Origin: an uncultured Propionibacteriaceae bacterium
GTDB taxonomy: Bacteria; Actinomycetota; Actinomycetes; Propionibacteriales; Propionibacteriaceae
Length of the DNA stretch: 64,000 nucleotides
Assembly (NCBI GenBank): GCA_938012815.1
Contig: CALLVV010000090.1
Location: forward strand, 6,290 to 70,289
Direction of reading: 5' to 3'
Made by a program: the position numbers and the translations under genes. The notes below the pieces were generated by a model. That model searched no databases. It had not been told where the DNA came from and worked only from the letters and a program-made list of their open reading frames with translations. Within the stretch, counting starts at the first letter, position 1. Each line of letters starts with the position of its first letter. This document shows, one piece after another, positions 43,209 through 51,901 of this stretch.

Positions 43209-44687
43209 TCAGGTGGGGATTCCGACGTAAACGGTTTCCAAGTACTCGACGATGCCCTCGGAACCACCTTCGCGTCCCAGCCCCGAGTGCTTGACCCCAC
43301 CGAACGGGGCGGCCGGGTTGGAGATCGCGGCTGAGTTGATCCCGGTCATGCCGACCTCGAGTCGCTCCGCCATCCGCAACGCGCGGTCGATGTTTCCCGT
43401 ATGGACGTAGGCGGCCAGCCCGACCGGTGAGGAGTTCGCCCATGTGAGCACCTGTTCCTCGGATTCGAAGGGCACCACCGGCGCCACGGGTCCGAACAGT
43501 TCCTCACAGACCACGGGATCCCCGGGGTCGGTTACGGTCAGCACGGTCGGGCGGTAAAAGTATCCCGGCCCCGCGATGTCCTCGCCTCCCGCGAGCACCC
43601 GGGCACCGCGTTCACGGGCTCCCGCGACGAGTTCCCGGAGGCGCTTGCGCTGCCCGGATGTGATGATGGGGCCGATGTCGGTGCTCGAATCGAGTCCATC
43701 ACCCACGACCAGTCCCTCGAACTCAGCGGCGAGGCGCGCGGCGAACTCGTCGGCCAGTTCCCGGGAGACGTAGAACCGGTTCGCGGCATTGCAGGCCTCA
43801 CCCATGTTCCGCAGCTTCGCGGATTTCGCGGCCGCCACCGCGCGGTCCAGGTCCGCGTCGCCGAAGACGATGAATGGGGCGCAACCCCCGAGTTCCATCG
43901 AGGTCCGCAACACATTGTCAGCTGCCCCGCGAAGCAGCCCCTTGCCCACCTCGGTGGATCCCGTGAAGGAAAGCTTCCGCAGCCTCGGGTCCCGGAGCAG
44001 AGGCCCGGTCAGGGCGGCGGAGGACGAGGTGGGGACCACATTGACCACGCCATTGGGAACACCTGCCAGCCGGCACGCCTCGGCGAAGGCGAGGGCGGTC
44101 AGGGGGGTCAGCTTCGACGGCTTCAGGACACCGGTGCAACCGGCCGCCAATGCCGGGCCGAGCTTGCGGGTGGCCATCGCCAAGGGAAAGTTCCACGGGG
44201 TGATGGCCAGGACAGGACCTACGGGGCGGGGCATGGTTATCACCCTCAGGCCACCCTCGGGGGTCGTGGAGTAACGGCCGTTCAGGCGCACCGCCTCCTC
44301 GGAGAACCAACGGAGGAACTCGGCCCCGTACGCTACTTCGCCGCGCGCCTCAGCCAGGGGCTTCCCCATCTCGATGGTCATCAGGACCGCAAACTCCTCC
44401 GTGCGCTCCACGACGATCTCGAACAGGTTCCGGAGCAATTCCGCACGGGCCCGCGGTGCCGTGCGGGCCCAGTTTTCCTGGGCGGCGGCCGCGGCCTCCA
44501 AAGCGGCCAAGCCATCTTCGGCATCCGCGTCGGCGACCCAGGTAAGCACATTCCCCGTCGCCGGGTTGATCACCTCGAACCGCCCGCCTCCCCCGGCCTC
44601 ACGCCAAGTGCCATTGATGAAGACCCCGGTCGGGGCAGCGGCGAGCGCCCTCGCCACCAAAGGGTTTTCTACGGAAACAGCCTCCAT
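43209..44687 (-). CDS. gabD: NAD(P)-dependent succinate-semialdehyde dehydrogenase
   Basis: Aldehyde dehydrogenase of 492 residues. Cofactor segment ITPWNFPLAMATRKLGPALAAGC; FTGSTEVGKGL; general base Glu in SMELGGCAPFIVF (a Cys replaces the usual Asn after Gly-Gly); catalytic Cys in GEACNAANRFYV; CEELFGPVAPV. Overall pattern (NAANRFYV, GMTGINSAAISNPAAPFGGVKHSGLGREGG) matches succinate-semialdehyde dehydrogenases, though related semialdehydes are possible. ATG 44687 has GGAGG upstream; the frame runs on to 44897 without homology. No GABA transaminase is nearby. The gene is flanked by two tRNA-Val genes in opposite orientation. Confidence 0.9.
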   Translation of the reverse strand: MEAVSVENPLVARALAAAPTGVFINGTWREAGGGGRFEVINPATGNVLTWVADADAEDGLAALEAAAAAQENWARTAPRARAELLRNLFEIVVERTEEFAVLMTIEMGKPLAEARGEVAYGAEFLRWFSEEAVRLNGRYSTTPEGGLRVITMPRPVGPVLAITPWNFPLAMATRKLGPALAAGCTGVLKPSKLTPLTALAFAEACRLAGVPNGVVNVVPTSSSAALTGPLLRDPRLRKLSFTGSTEVGKGLLRGAADNVLRTSMELGGCAPFIVFGDADLDRAVAAAKSAKLRNMGEACNAANRFYVSRELADEFAARLAAEFEGLVVGDGLDSSTDIGPIITSGQRKRLRELVAGARERGARVLAGGEDIAGPGYFYRPTVLTVTDPGDPVVCEELFGPVAPVVPFESEEQVLTWANSSPVGLAAYVHTGNIDRALRMAERLEVGMTGINSAAISNPAAPFGGVKHSGLGREGGSEGIVEYLETVYVGIPT

Positions 44688-44890
44688 GACCACACCTCCA
44701 GGAATCGGCGAACGAATCCACCTTAGGGGCTCCGCAGACAAGCTATTTCCACCTTGCGTCATGATGGCGTGCTGAGCCAGCTTCTCCTTGCACAACCACA
44801 CGCCTCCGGCGCGATGCGCACACGGTCGTCCCAATGCCTTTACAGCCCCGCGGAGCAGGCCGACTACCCCGAGCCAGAGAGTCCTCTTGG

Positions 44891-44920
44891 TTGGCACCTC
44901 CCCGGAAGGTGCGCTAGAGT
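44891..44920 (+). promoter_or_regulatory. Promoter of tRNA-Val (CAC)
   Basis: TTGGCA (44891-44896) and TAGAGT (44915-44920) with an 18-base spacer; the predicted start is about 6 bases before the mature tRNA. The transcript could continue into the CbiX-like gene 45 bases after the tRNA. Confidence 0.65.
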
Positions 44921-44932
44921 GACAGACTGCAC

Positions 44933-45004
44933 GGGCGATTGGCGCAGTGGTAGCGCGCTTCGTTCACACCGAAGAGGTCGGCGGTTCGAAACCGCCATCG
45001 CCCA
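44933..45004 (+). tRNA. tRNA-Val (CAC)
   Basis: Acceptor GGGCGAT/ATCGCCC, D-arm GGCGCAGTGGTAGCGC, anticodon loop TTCACAC (anticodon CAC), T-arm GGCGGTTCGAAACCGCC, discriminator A; no CCA encoded. Reads GUG. Shares a long identical block in its 5' half with tRNA-Val(GAC) at 42834. Confidence 0.95.
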
Positions 45005-45048
45005 CTGATACTCCTCACGAAAGCCAGTCAGCCGCAAGGAGGAGAGGT

Positions 45049-45813
45049 ATGTCGGCACCGGCCATCGTGCTTGTCGCACGAGGTGACGGTGACCCTGCCG
45101 TCCGAGCCTGCCTGGACGTGGTTATCGACCATCTTCATCGCCTGCGCCCGGATCTCAGAGTTGGTCTCGGCCTCCTGAACAGCACCACCCCGACGGTCCA
45201 CGAAGCCGTCACGGCCCTGGCCAACACCGGGGTGGAAGAAATAGCGATGGTTCCCATGGACCTGGTCTCGGCAACCGACCACTCCCCCGTGCTGACCCAC
45301 GCCCGCGACGAGGTCGGCACGGCCAACCCCGGGCTGAGCATCGTGATAGCACGTCCCATCGGCCCGGACATTGATCTGTTGAACGTCTTGGACGTCAAGC
45401 TGCGCGAAGCGCTTCACCGCGCAAACGCCGTCGAGGTGGACGCCCTGGTTCTCGCCTGTCCCGATGGAGGGGATCTCAGGGGAAGTTCCCTGCTTGCCCG
45501 TAGGGCCCGGCAGTGGAGCGCACATCACAAACTTCCGGTGCAGCTCGCGCAGAACGACATCACCGGTCGCGCAACCGTCTTGGCCATAAACGCTCTGCGC
45601 GGTCAAGGAAGGCGACACATAGCCGTCGGTTCCCTGTTCCTGACCCCCGGACCCGTTTTCCGGGCCCACCAGCAGGCGGCCATCAGGGCGGGAGCTCTGG
45701 CGGTCACCCCCCCGATAACGGACAATCCCCGAGTAACGGAACTGATCCTGGCCCGCTACGCCTTCGCGGCCATGCGGCTGCTCGACATCGATCCCCACGA
45801 GGATGGAACATGA
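45049..45813 (+). CDS. CbiX/SirB-like protein lacking the canonical N-terminal His
   Basis: A 254-residue protein resembling two-lobed sirohydrochlorin chelatases: AIVLVARGDGDP at the first strand, EEIAMVPMDLVSATDHSPVL in the middle, and GRRHIAVGSLFLTPGPVFRAHQQAAI in the second lobe. In active chelatases the first loop is GHGSR with a metal-inserting His; here it is ARGDG, so classical catalysis is doubtful. ATG 45049 follows a strong AGGAGGAGAGG. It overlaps msrB by 4 bases, so the two are co-translated. It could be a chelatase relative with a new role; no sirohaem genes are nearby. Confidence 0.72.
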   Translation: MSAPAIVLVARGDGDPAVRACLDVVIDHLHRLRPDLRVGLGLLNSTTPTVHEAVTALANTGVEEIAMVPMDLVSATDHSPVLTHARDEVGTANPGLSIVIARPIGPDIDLLNVLDVKLREALHRANAVEVDALVLACPDGGDLRGSSLLARRARQWSAHHKLPVQLAQNDITGRATVLAINALRGQGRRHIAVGSLFLTPGPVFRAHQQAAIRAGALAVTPPITDNPRVTELILARYAFAAMRLLDIDPHEDGT

Positions 45814-46250
45814 CGAATGACTTCCCTCTTGATCTGCCCGATCAGGAATGGCGAAACCGGCTGAACGATCTCGAATACCACGTGCTGAGGGAATCTGGAA
45901 CGGAAGCCCCCTTCACAGGAGAATACACGGACACCATCGTCGAAGGGGTGTACGAATGCAGGGCTTGTGGGACCGAGCTGTTCTGCAGCGATGCGAAGTT
46001 TTTCTCCCACTGCGGCTGGCCAAGCTTCTTCGAACCCCTCACCGGTGATCGGGTCATCTACCTGGAGGACCATTCCATCCCAGGACGTCCTCGCGTCGAG
46101 GTCCGGTGCGCAGCCTGCAATTCCCACCTGGGTCACGTCTTCCGTGGCGAGGGATACGACACCCCAACGGACGAGCGTTACTGCATAAACTCCATCTGCT
46201 TGCGTCTCGCTCCGGCGCGCCATCAAACCAGCTCGGGAGAAGGCACATAG
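45810..46250 (+). CDS. msrB: Peptide-methionine (R)-S-oxide reductase MsrB
   Basis: Repairs methionine-R-sulfoxide in proteins. The 146-residue protein has the two zinc CxxC pairs (YECRACGTEL and VRCAACNSH), CGWPSF, and the catalytic Cys in DERYCINSICLRL; a second Cys in that same strand (SIC) is unusual, as most relatives have Ser or another residue. ATG 45810 overlaps the CbiX-like gene. The -10 of the next gene overlaps its TAG stop. Confidence 0.95.
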   Translation: MTNDFPLDLPDQEWRNRLNDLEYHVLRESGTEAPFTGEYTDTIVEGVYECRACGTELFCSDAKFFSHCGWPSFFEPLTGDRVIYLEDHSIPGRPRVEVRCAACNSHLGHVFRGEGYDTPTDERYCINSICLRLAPARHQTSSGEGT

Positions 46251-46260
46251 GCTCACTTCC

Positions 46261-46833
46261 GTGACTCTAGCTCCGCCCAACATGGCCGACCCCGAGTTCC
46301 AGTATGCCCTGGAGGAATTCGCCAGCATGCAGTGGCGCTCAGGAATCAGGGCCGAGGAGATAGGCTCCCCACAGCGGATTGCGCCGTTCTCCATAGCCAT
46401 GGCACTGGACTTCATCGAGGATGGCGAGGAGCTGGGGACCGGGCGGCTGATACTGCTGCACGATCCCGCAGGAAACGAGAACTGGGAGGGAAGTTTCCGT
46501 CTGGTCTCCTATGTGCGTGCCGAGGTGGACCAAGAAATGGTCACCGATCCACTGCTGCCCGAAGCGGCATGGTCCTGGCTGACGGATGCGCTCTCCAAGC
46601 ACGCGGCCGCCCACCGGGCCCTGGCCGGGACCGTGACCGCTTCCTACGGCCGAGGATTCGGGGAGCTGACAACGCACCAGGCCGAGGTGGAGGTCCGGGC
46701 ATCCTGGACCCCGATTCTGGACAACCGCCACAAGATGACCGTCCATCTCAAGGCCTGGCAGGATCTTCTCGGGCACATCTCAGGGCGTCCCCCACTGCCC
46801 CGTGGGGTGGTGCAGTTCCCGGGGCGCTCATGA
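46261..46833 (+). CDS. DUF3000 family protein
   Basis: A 190-residue actinobacteria-specific protein (Rv2680-like). Characteristic parts: RIAPFSIAMALDFI, GTGRLILLHDPAG, YVRAEVDQEMVTDPLLPEAAWSWL and VEVRASWTPIL. No catalytic motif is evident and the function is unknown. The GTG at 46261 follows TAGGCT by exactly 7 bases, pointing to a leaderless message. It overlaps the RNase D gene by 4 bases, the same order as Rv2680-Rv2681. Confidence 0.88.
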   Translation: MTLAPPNMADPEFQYALEEFASMQWRSGIRAEEIGSPQRIAPFSIAMALDFIEDGEELGTGRLILLHDPAGNENWEGSFRLVSYVRAEVDQEMVTDPLLPEAAWSWLTDALSKHAAAHRALAGTVTASYGRGFGELTTHQAEVEVRASWTPILDNRHKMTVHLKAWQDLLGHISGRPPLPRGVVQFPGRS

Positions 46834-48041
46834 ACCAGTTCGTCGAGCAGCCACGGGAGCCCCTGCGTCCTCTGGTGGACACCCCCGAGGCGCTCGATAC
46901 CTGCCTGGCCTCCCTCTCTCTGGGAACCGGGCCCGTCGCATTCGACGCGGAACGTGCCCATGGGCACCGGTACTGGCCCAAGGCATACCTCTTCCAGATC
47001 CGACGTGAAGGATCCGGCACCTGGTTGATAGACCCCATCGCCTTTGAGCACGGGGGCGAGACAGGACTAGGCGGGCTCACCGACGCCTGCTCCGATGCGA
47101 CGTGGATCATTCACGCGGCATCGCAGGATCTTCCCTGCATGGTGGATGTGGGTATTCGACCATCCGCTTTGTTCGACACCGAACTGGCAGGTCGTCTTCT
47201 CGGGGAGCCGTCGGTTGGTCTCGCCGCCCTTCTCGACACGAAACTCGGTATCCGGCTGCGCAAGGCCCATTCGGCGGACAACTGGGCCACACGCCCATTG
47301 CCGACCTCCTGGTTGATCTACGCGGCCCTCGACGTCGACTACTTGATAGAGCTGGCTGATGTCCTGCGCGCCGAACTCGTGACCGGGAATCGCATCGCCT
47401 GGGCCGAGGAGGAGTTCGCCCACACCCTGCAGGTCTTCTCCAGTCCCCCCACCCCCCGGAAGGAACCGTGGCGGCGTCTCTCAGGCATCCAGGGTTTGAA
47501 GCACCCAAGGCAGCTGGCCGTGGCACGGGCACTCTGGCAGGAACGAGACCTTGTGGCGCGGCGAAGGGATCGGCCGCCATCCAGGATCCTGACCGACGCC
47601 GCCATAATCGAGTTCGCCTCGGGAGTGGACCCGGAAGGTCAGTTCCCGGATGTCCCCGAGTTCTCCAGGATTCCTGGATTCAACACCCGCGGGGCGGGAA
47701 GGCATCGGGCCAACTGGGTCCGGGCCATTGAATCGGTGGTCCGGCTATCCCCCTCTGACTACCCCTCACGCCGCCCGGAACCGAACGGTATTCCTCAGCC
47801 GCGTTCTTGGGAGCGCAACAACCCGGAACGCTGGGAACTCTGGAAGAAAGTCCGCGCAGATGTCGACGCGCTGGCCGGGGAACTCGGCATCCAGCCCAGC
47901 CTCATAGCATCTTCCGCGATTCTGCAGGCCTTCGTCCACAACTGGGAGCCCGGCAGCGATCCCCGGACCACACTGCTGGAGGCCGGTTCCCGGAACTGGC
48001 AGGCCAATCTCCTGCTTCCGCTGCTCAACAGAAGTTCTTGA
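46830..48041 (+). CDS. rnd: Ribonuclease D-like 3'-5' exonuclease with HRDC domain
   Basis: A 403-residue DEDD-type exonuclease: VAFDAERAHG (Asp and Glu of motif 1), IIHAASQDL and LFDTELAGRLLG (motif 2), YAALDVDYLIEL (motif 3 with Tyr and Asp). An HRDC domain (LKHPRQLAVARALWQERDLVARRRDRPPSRIL) follows at about residues 220-290, and then a second helical HRDC-like region. Probably RNA 3' trimming. Converges with dxs, as Rv2681 does with dxs1. Confidence 0.92.
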   Translation: MNQFVEQPREPLRPLVDTPEALDTCLASLSLGTGPVAFDAERAHGHRYWPKAYLFQIRREGSGTWLIDPIAFEHGGETGLGGLTDACSDATWIIHAASQDLPCMVDVGIRPSALFDTELAGRLLGEPSVGLAALLDTKLGIRLRKAHSADNWATRPLPTSWLIYAALDVDYLIELADVLRAELVTGNRIAWAEEEFAHTLQVFSSPPTPRKEPWRRLSGIQGLKHPRQLAVARALWQERDLVARRRDRPPSRILTDAAIIEFASGVDPEGQFPDVPEFSRIPGFNTRGAGRHRANWVRAIESVVRLSPSDYPSRRPEPNGIPQPRSWERNNPERWELWKKVRADVDALAGELGIQPSLIASSAILQAFVHNWEPGSDPRTTLLEAGSRNWQANLLLPLLNRSS

Positions 48042-48074
48042 GCGGCTGCTCGCTCCGGGGTGACGAAACACCTC

Positions 48075-49982
48075 TCAGACCACTTGGACGGCGGTTCGTC
48101 GTTCATGAAGTATTTTCTCGAGCACCAGGCGCGCGATGTGGCGCGATGTCAAGCCGAGTTCCTCCAAGACCTCGCAGCGGGTTCCCTGGGCAAGAAACTC
48201 CTGTTCGATGCCGAAGGCGAGCACCCGGGTTCCAGGCGCTTCCTCGGCCAGCCTCGCCCGCAGCCTCTCCCCCAGCCCGGCGACGACCAGGTTGTCCTCG
48301 ATGCTCACGATCGTCTCGTGTTCGCCGGCCAGCCCGACCAGTTCAGGGCTGAGAGGGATGCACCAGGCGGGGTCCGCGACCGTGCACGCCAATCCCGCCG
48401 CGGCGAGCTTTTCCGCCACCTCGAGCCCGGGTCCCGCGAACTGGCCGTACCCGATTATCAGGATACTGGCGCCGGCGTCAACGCGAAGCAGGTCGACTTG
48501 GTCACGTCCCTCACCCCGGCTGGCAACCGCGGGCATCTCGTCCGGGAGGCGTTCCTTCGAGTAGCGCAGCACCGTCGGAGCGTCCTGGACCGTGACCGCT
48601 CGTTCCAGAGCCGCAACGAGCCGAGGCTGGTCTCTCGGGACCGAGACCTCGATGCCGGGTACGAGCCCCAGCATCGACAGGTCCCACATGCCGTTGTGGC
48701 TTGGCCCGTCGGTCCCGGTCACCCCAGCCCTGTCCAATGCGAAGGTGACGCCCTCGCCGTGAAGGGCCACGTCCATCAGGATCTGGTCGAAGGCGCGGTT
48801 CAAGAAGGTGGCGTACACGGCGACGACAGGGTGCATGCCGGCCCGTGCCAACCCGGCGGCGGAGACGACAGCGTGTTGTTCGGCGATACCCACGTCGAAG
48901 ACCCGGTCCGGGAAGGCCGCAGCAAATCTGCCGAGTCCCGTCGGATGCAGCATGGCTGCCGTGATGGCCACGACATCCGTTCTGCGTTCCCCGATCCGGA
49001 CCATGGCCTCGCCGAAGGCATCGGTCCAAGTGGCCTGCACGGCGTCGCTGAGCGGCTGCCCGGTGATCTCATCGATCCGCCCGATGGCGTGGAACTGGTC
49101 CTTCTCGTGTTCTTCGGCGGCCTTGAATCCCTTGCCCTTACGGGTGATGACGTGAACCAGCACGGGGCCCTCGAAGTGTCGTGCCCGTTCGAGATGCCCG
49201 ATGACCGCGCGGATGTCGTGGCCGTCTATGGGGCCCGTGTACTTCAGTCCGAGGTCGGAGAACATCCCCTGCGGCGCGAGAACGTCCTTGACCCCGGTCT
49301 TGAACCCGTGCAGCAGGTCATAGATGGGGCGTCCCAGGATCGGGGTCCGGTGGAGCCGGTTCTTGATGAAACTCAGAGTCCGCTCGTAGCGCTGGTCGGT
49401 GCGCAACCCGGCCAGGTGCTTGGCCAGCCCGCCTACCGTCGGGGTGTAGGAACGGCCGTTGTCGTTGACGACGATCACGATCCTCAGGTCGGGTTGCGTC
49501 GCTATGTTGTTCAGCGCCTCCCACGCCATACCACCCGTCAATGCTCCATCACCGACCACAACGACCACGGTGCGTTCCTCCCCACGCAGGCGGAAACCCT
49601 TGGCGAGACCCTCTGCCCAGGACAGCGCCGTCGATGCGTGGGAGTTCTCGACCCAGTCGTGCTCGGACTCGGAGCGAGACGGGTAGCCGGACAGGCCTCC
49701 CCGCTGCCTGAGATGCTCGAACCCTTCGGCCCGGCCGGTCAGGATCTTGTGGACGTAGGATTGGTGTCCGGTGTCGAAGATGATCGGATCGTGGGGCGAG
49801 TTGAAGACCCGGTGAATGCCCAGGGTGAGTTCGACGACACCGAGATTCGGCCCGAGATGCCCACCCGTGCGACTGACCCGGTTGATCAGAAAGCCGCGGA
49901 TCTCGGATGCGAGGCTTGTCAGCTGGCGGCGCGAGAGCGTTCGCAGATCACGCGGGCCACCAATCTTGGTGAGCAAGGACAT
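48075..49982 (-). CDS. dxs: 1-deoxy-D-xylulose-5-phosphate synthase
   Basis: First enzyme of the MEP isoprenoid pathway, condensing pyruvate and glyceraldehyde-3-phosphate using TPP; 635 residues. TPP-binding VVVVGDGALTGGMAWEALNN, substrate loop DTGHQSYVHKILTGR, transketolase pyrimidine domain DVGIAEQHAVVSAAGLARAG with catalytic Glu, and a C-terminal transketolase domain. The start is ATG 49982: TACACT ends exactly 7 bases upstream and the extended frame to 50315 is not conserved. Isoprenoid units feed undecaprenyl/polyprenyl carriers used by MurA and Ppm pathways in this window. Confidence 0.96.
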   Translation of the reverse strand: MSLLTKIGGPRDLRTLSRRQLTSLASEIRGFLINRVSRTGGHLGPNLGVVELTLGIHRVFNSPHDPIIFDTGHQSYVHKILTGRAEGFEHLRQRGGLSGYPSRSESEHDWVENSHASTALSWAEGLAKGFRLRGEERTVVVVVGDGALTGGMAWEALNNIATQPDLRIVIVVNDNGRSYTPTVGGLAKHLAGLRTDQRYERTLSFIKNRLHRTPILGRPIYDLLHGFKTGVKDVLAPQGMFSDLGLKYTGPIDGHDIRAVIGHLERARHFEGPVLVHVITRKGKGFKAAEEHEKDQFHAIGRIDEITGQPLSDAVQATWTDAFGEAMVRIGERRTDVVAITAAMLHPTGLGRFAAAFPDRVFDVGIAEQHAVVSAAGLARAGMHPVVAVYATFLNRAFDQILMDVALHGEGVTFALDRAGVTGTDGPSHNGMWDLSMLGLVPGIEVSVPRDQPRLVAALERAVTVQDAPTVLRYSKERLPDEMPAVASRGEGRDQVDLLRVDAGASILIIGYGQFAGPGLEVAEKLAAAGLACTVADPAWCIPLSPELVGLAGEHETIVSIEDNLVVAGLGERLRARLAEEAPGTRVLAFGIEQEFLAQGTRCEVLEELGLTSRHIARLVLEKILHERRTAVQVV

Positions 49983-50410
49983 AGCGGACAGTGTAGAGGC
50001 TCTGCAGAAAACGGACACCTTAGTAGCGTTACCGCGCCGGACCGTGCTGTGGTTTCGTCGCGGCCAAGCATCGCCTGCGCTCGACCTCACCGATGAGTCC
50101 ACCAGGTACTGGGAGCTCTGCCACCGGCTGCCCACCTGGATCATCCAAGCGAAGAACTGGACCAGGGTACTCACAGGCCTGGGGAAGCTGCGACGCATGG
50201 CAATGGCTCTCTCCTCAGGGGATACGGCACAGGTTTTCATTCCCAGAGCTCTATAGCTGATGTTTCTTCCTCCGGAATCAAATGCTTTCGAAAAGTCTGT
50301 CCCGGTTGCTTCCAAATCGCTTGTTCATGTGGACACCCCAGACGCAACTCATCGTCGGAGTCCTCCGGAGAAACTGAAGTGCAGATCAGCAGGTCAAGCT
50401 ATCAAACGAG
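49983..50410. other. Intergenic region upstream of dxs, no assigned gene
   Basis: Apart from the dxs -10 hexamer (49990-49995) I find no recognisable gene. The plus strand has an open frame that ends at 50256 (downstream part: LWFRRGQASPALDL, WIIQAKNWTRVLTGLGKLRRM) but no good start, ribosome site or family match; the minus-strand frame upstream of dxs is equally unsupported. GC content falls towards 50260-50330. It may be an eroded gene. Confidence 0.3.
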
Positions 50411-50448
50411 AGTTGGTGGGGCGAGGGTCACCCCACGCCCCACCAACT
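50411..50448 (-). terminator. Hairpin after the alanine permease gene
   Basis: Arms 50411-50423 and 50436-50448 are perfect 13-bp complements (AGTTGGTGGGGCG and its complement) with a 12-base loop. It lies 32 bases past the permease stop; the tail CTCGTTTGAT on the minus strand is only weakly T-rich. Likely terminator of the ald-permease operon. Confidence 0.7.
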
Positions 50449-50479
50449 AATTCCTTATCCGGAATGGAATGGGCGCTTG

Positions 50480-51901
50480 TTAGTGAAAAACGTCTCTGTG
50501 GATCTTCTTTCTGATGAACCACGATATCGTCAATCCAACGAACCACAGGAGTGTCAGCCCCAAGGCTATCCGAGTGTCGTCATAACGCAACAATACATAG
50601 ACCACGAACCCGAAGAAGAGCAACACCACCCATGGCATGAAGGAGGCTCCCGGCATTCGGAATGCCGCATTCTTGTGAGCCTCGGGATGCAACTTCCGAT
50701 AGCGGATGTAGCACACCAGGACCAGCGACCACATGAACAGCACCAATCCCACCGATACCGAGGAGACCATGGTGAATGCCTCCATCACCGAGCCACCGAT
50801 GACCAGGATCGGGAAGGCGACACACGTCAGTGCCACCGACAGTATCAGCGCTTTGGCAGGGACCCGGTGACTCGACAGATGTCCGAAGGACTTGGGGGCC
50901 TGCTTCGACTGGGACAACCCATACAGCATACGGGAGGTCGAGAAGATCCCCGAGTTCGCGCTGGAGGAGGCAGATGTCAGGACCACAAAGTTCATGGCCC
51001 CTGCAGCAGCGACGAACCCGACCATGCTGAACAGGTTCACGAACGGTGACATGCCCGGATCGATCTTGTCCCACGGAGTGACCGACATGATGACCCCCAA
51101 GGCCAGCACGTAGAAGATCACGATCCGAACCGGTATGGCGTTGATCGCTTTCGGCAGGGTTTTGTGCGGATCAGAGGTCTCGGCCGCAGCGGTTCCGATC
51201 AACTCGATACCGATGAACGCGAACACCGCGATCTGGAAGGCCGCCAAGAAGTTGTCACCGTCGGCGGGGAAGATTCCCAACGGGCCGTAAGCACTCCACA
51301 GGTGAGTGACCGATGCAGTTGTCGTCCCGTCAGCAGACGGGAAGTTCACCGCGATCATCCCTATGCCAACGACGATCAGAAGCAGGATGGCGATGATCTT
51401 GATCAGGGCGAACCAGAACTCGATCTCACCAAACAATTTGACCGTCAACAAGTTGCAGCCGAGCAAGGCCATCAGGAGAAGGAACGTACAAATCATCGAC
51501 CAGGTCATGTCCTTGATCCAGAAATCAAAGTAACCGGCGATGACGACAACTTCTGCACTGGCCGTGACAACCCACAGAATCCAGTACGTCCAACCCGCGA
51601 AGTACCCGGCCCACGGGCCAATCATGTCTCGGGCGAAATCCTGGAAGGAATTGTACTCGAGATTGTGGAGCAAGAGTTCACCCATGGCCCTCATCACGAA
51701 GAAGAGCATCGTCCCGATGAGCAGATAGATCAACAGCAACGATGGTCCCGCCAGGTGAACGGTCTTGCCCGAGCCCATGAAAAGGCCCGTTCCGATGGCG
51801 CCGCCGATGGCGATGAGCTGGATGTGGCGGTTCTTCAGATTCCGCTGCAGATGCTCCTGTCCCTCGGCGGCCTGCGTTGATGCTGTGGGGTCATCCGACA
51901 T
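50480..51901 (-). CDS. APC-family amino-acid permease (CycA-like, D-Ala/D-Ser/Gly or Ala)
   Basis: A 473-residue transporter with 12 predicted helices of the AAT subfamily: RHIQLIAIGGAIGTGLFMGSG in helix 1, then the consensus amphipathic region EFWFALIKI and IELIGTAAAETSDPHKTLPKAI. The sequence resembles CycA; pairing with alanine dehydrogenase supports alanine (L or D) or glycine uptake. ATG 51901 is chosen over TTG 51907. It overlaps the ald stop by 11 bases, so both genes form one operon. Confidence 0.88.
   Translation of the reverse strand: MSDDPTASTQAAEGQEHLQRNLKNRHIQLIAIGGAIGTGLFMGSGKTVHLAGPSLLLIYLLIGTMLFFVMRAMGELLLHNLEYNSFQDFARDMIGPWAGYFAGWTYWILWVVTASAEVVVIAGYFDFWIKDMTWSMICTFLLLMALLGCNLLTVKLFGEIEFWFALIKIIAILLLIVVGIGMIAVNFPSADGTTTASVTHLWSAYGPLGIFPADGDNFLAAFQIAVFAFIGIELIGTAAAETSDPHKTLPKAINAIPVRIVIFYVLALGVIMSVTPWDKIDPGMSPFVNLFSMVGFVAAAGAMNFVVLTSASSSANSGIFSTSRMLYGLSQSKQAPKSFGHLSSHRVPAKALILSVALTCVAFPILVIGGSVMEAFTMVSSVSVGLVLFMWSLVLVCYIRYRKLHPEAHKNAAFRMPGASFMPWVVLLFFGFVVYVLLRYDDTRIALGLTLLWFVGLTISWFIRKKIHRDVFH

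Noticed and set aside
43209..44687. Loss of the active site in the semialdehyde dehydrogenase because Gly-Gly-Cys replaces Gly-Gly-Asn
   Set aside because: The true catalytic Cys is present in GEACNAANRF, so the substitution near the general base does not imply inactivity.
48060..50096. A 678-codon open frame on the plus strand opposite dxs
   Set aside because: It is the mirror of dxs codons in a GC-rich genome; composition (Arg, Pro, Gly rich) matches no family, and dxs is unmistakable.
49983..50315. N-terminal extension of Dxs up to 50315
   Set aside because: The extra residues are not Dxs-like, and a -10 hexamer sits 7 bases before ATG 49982.
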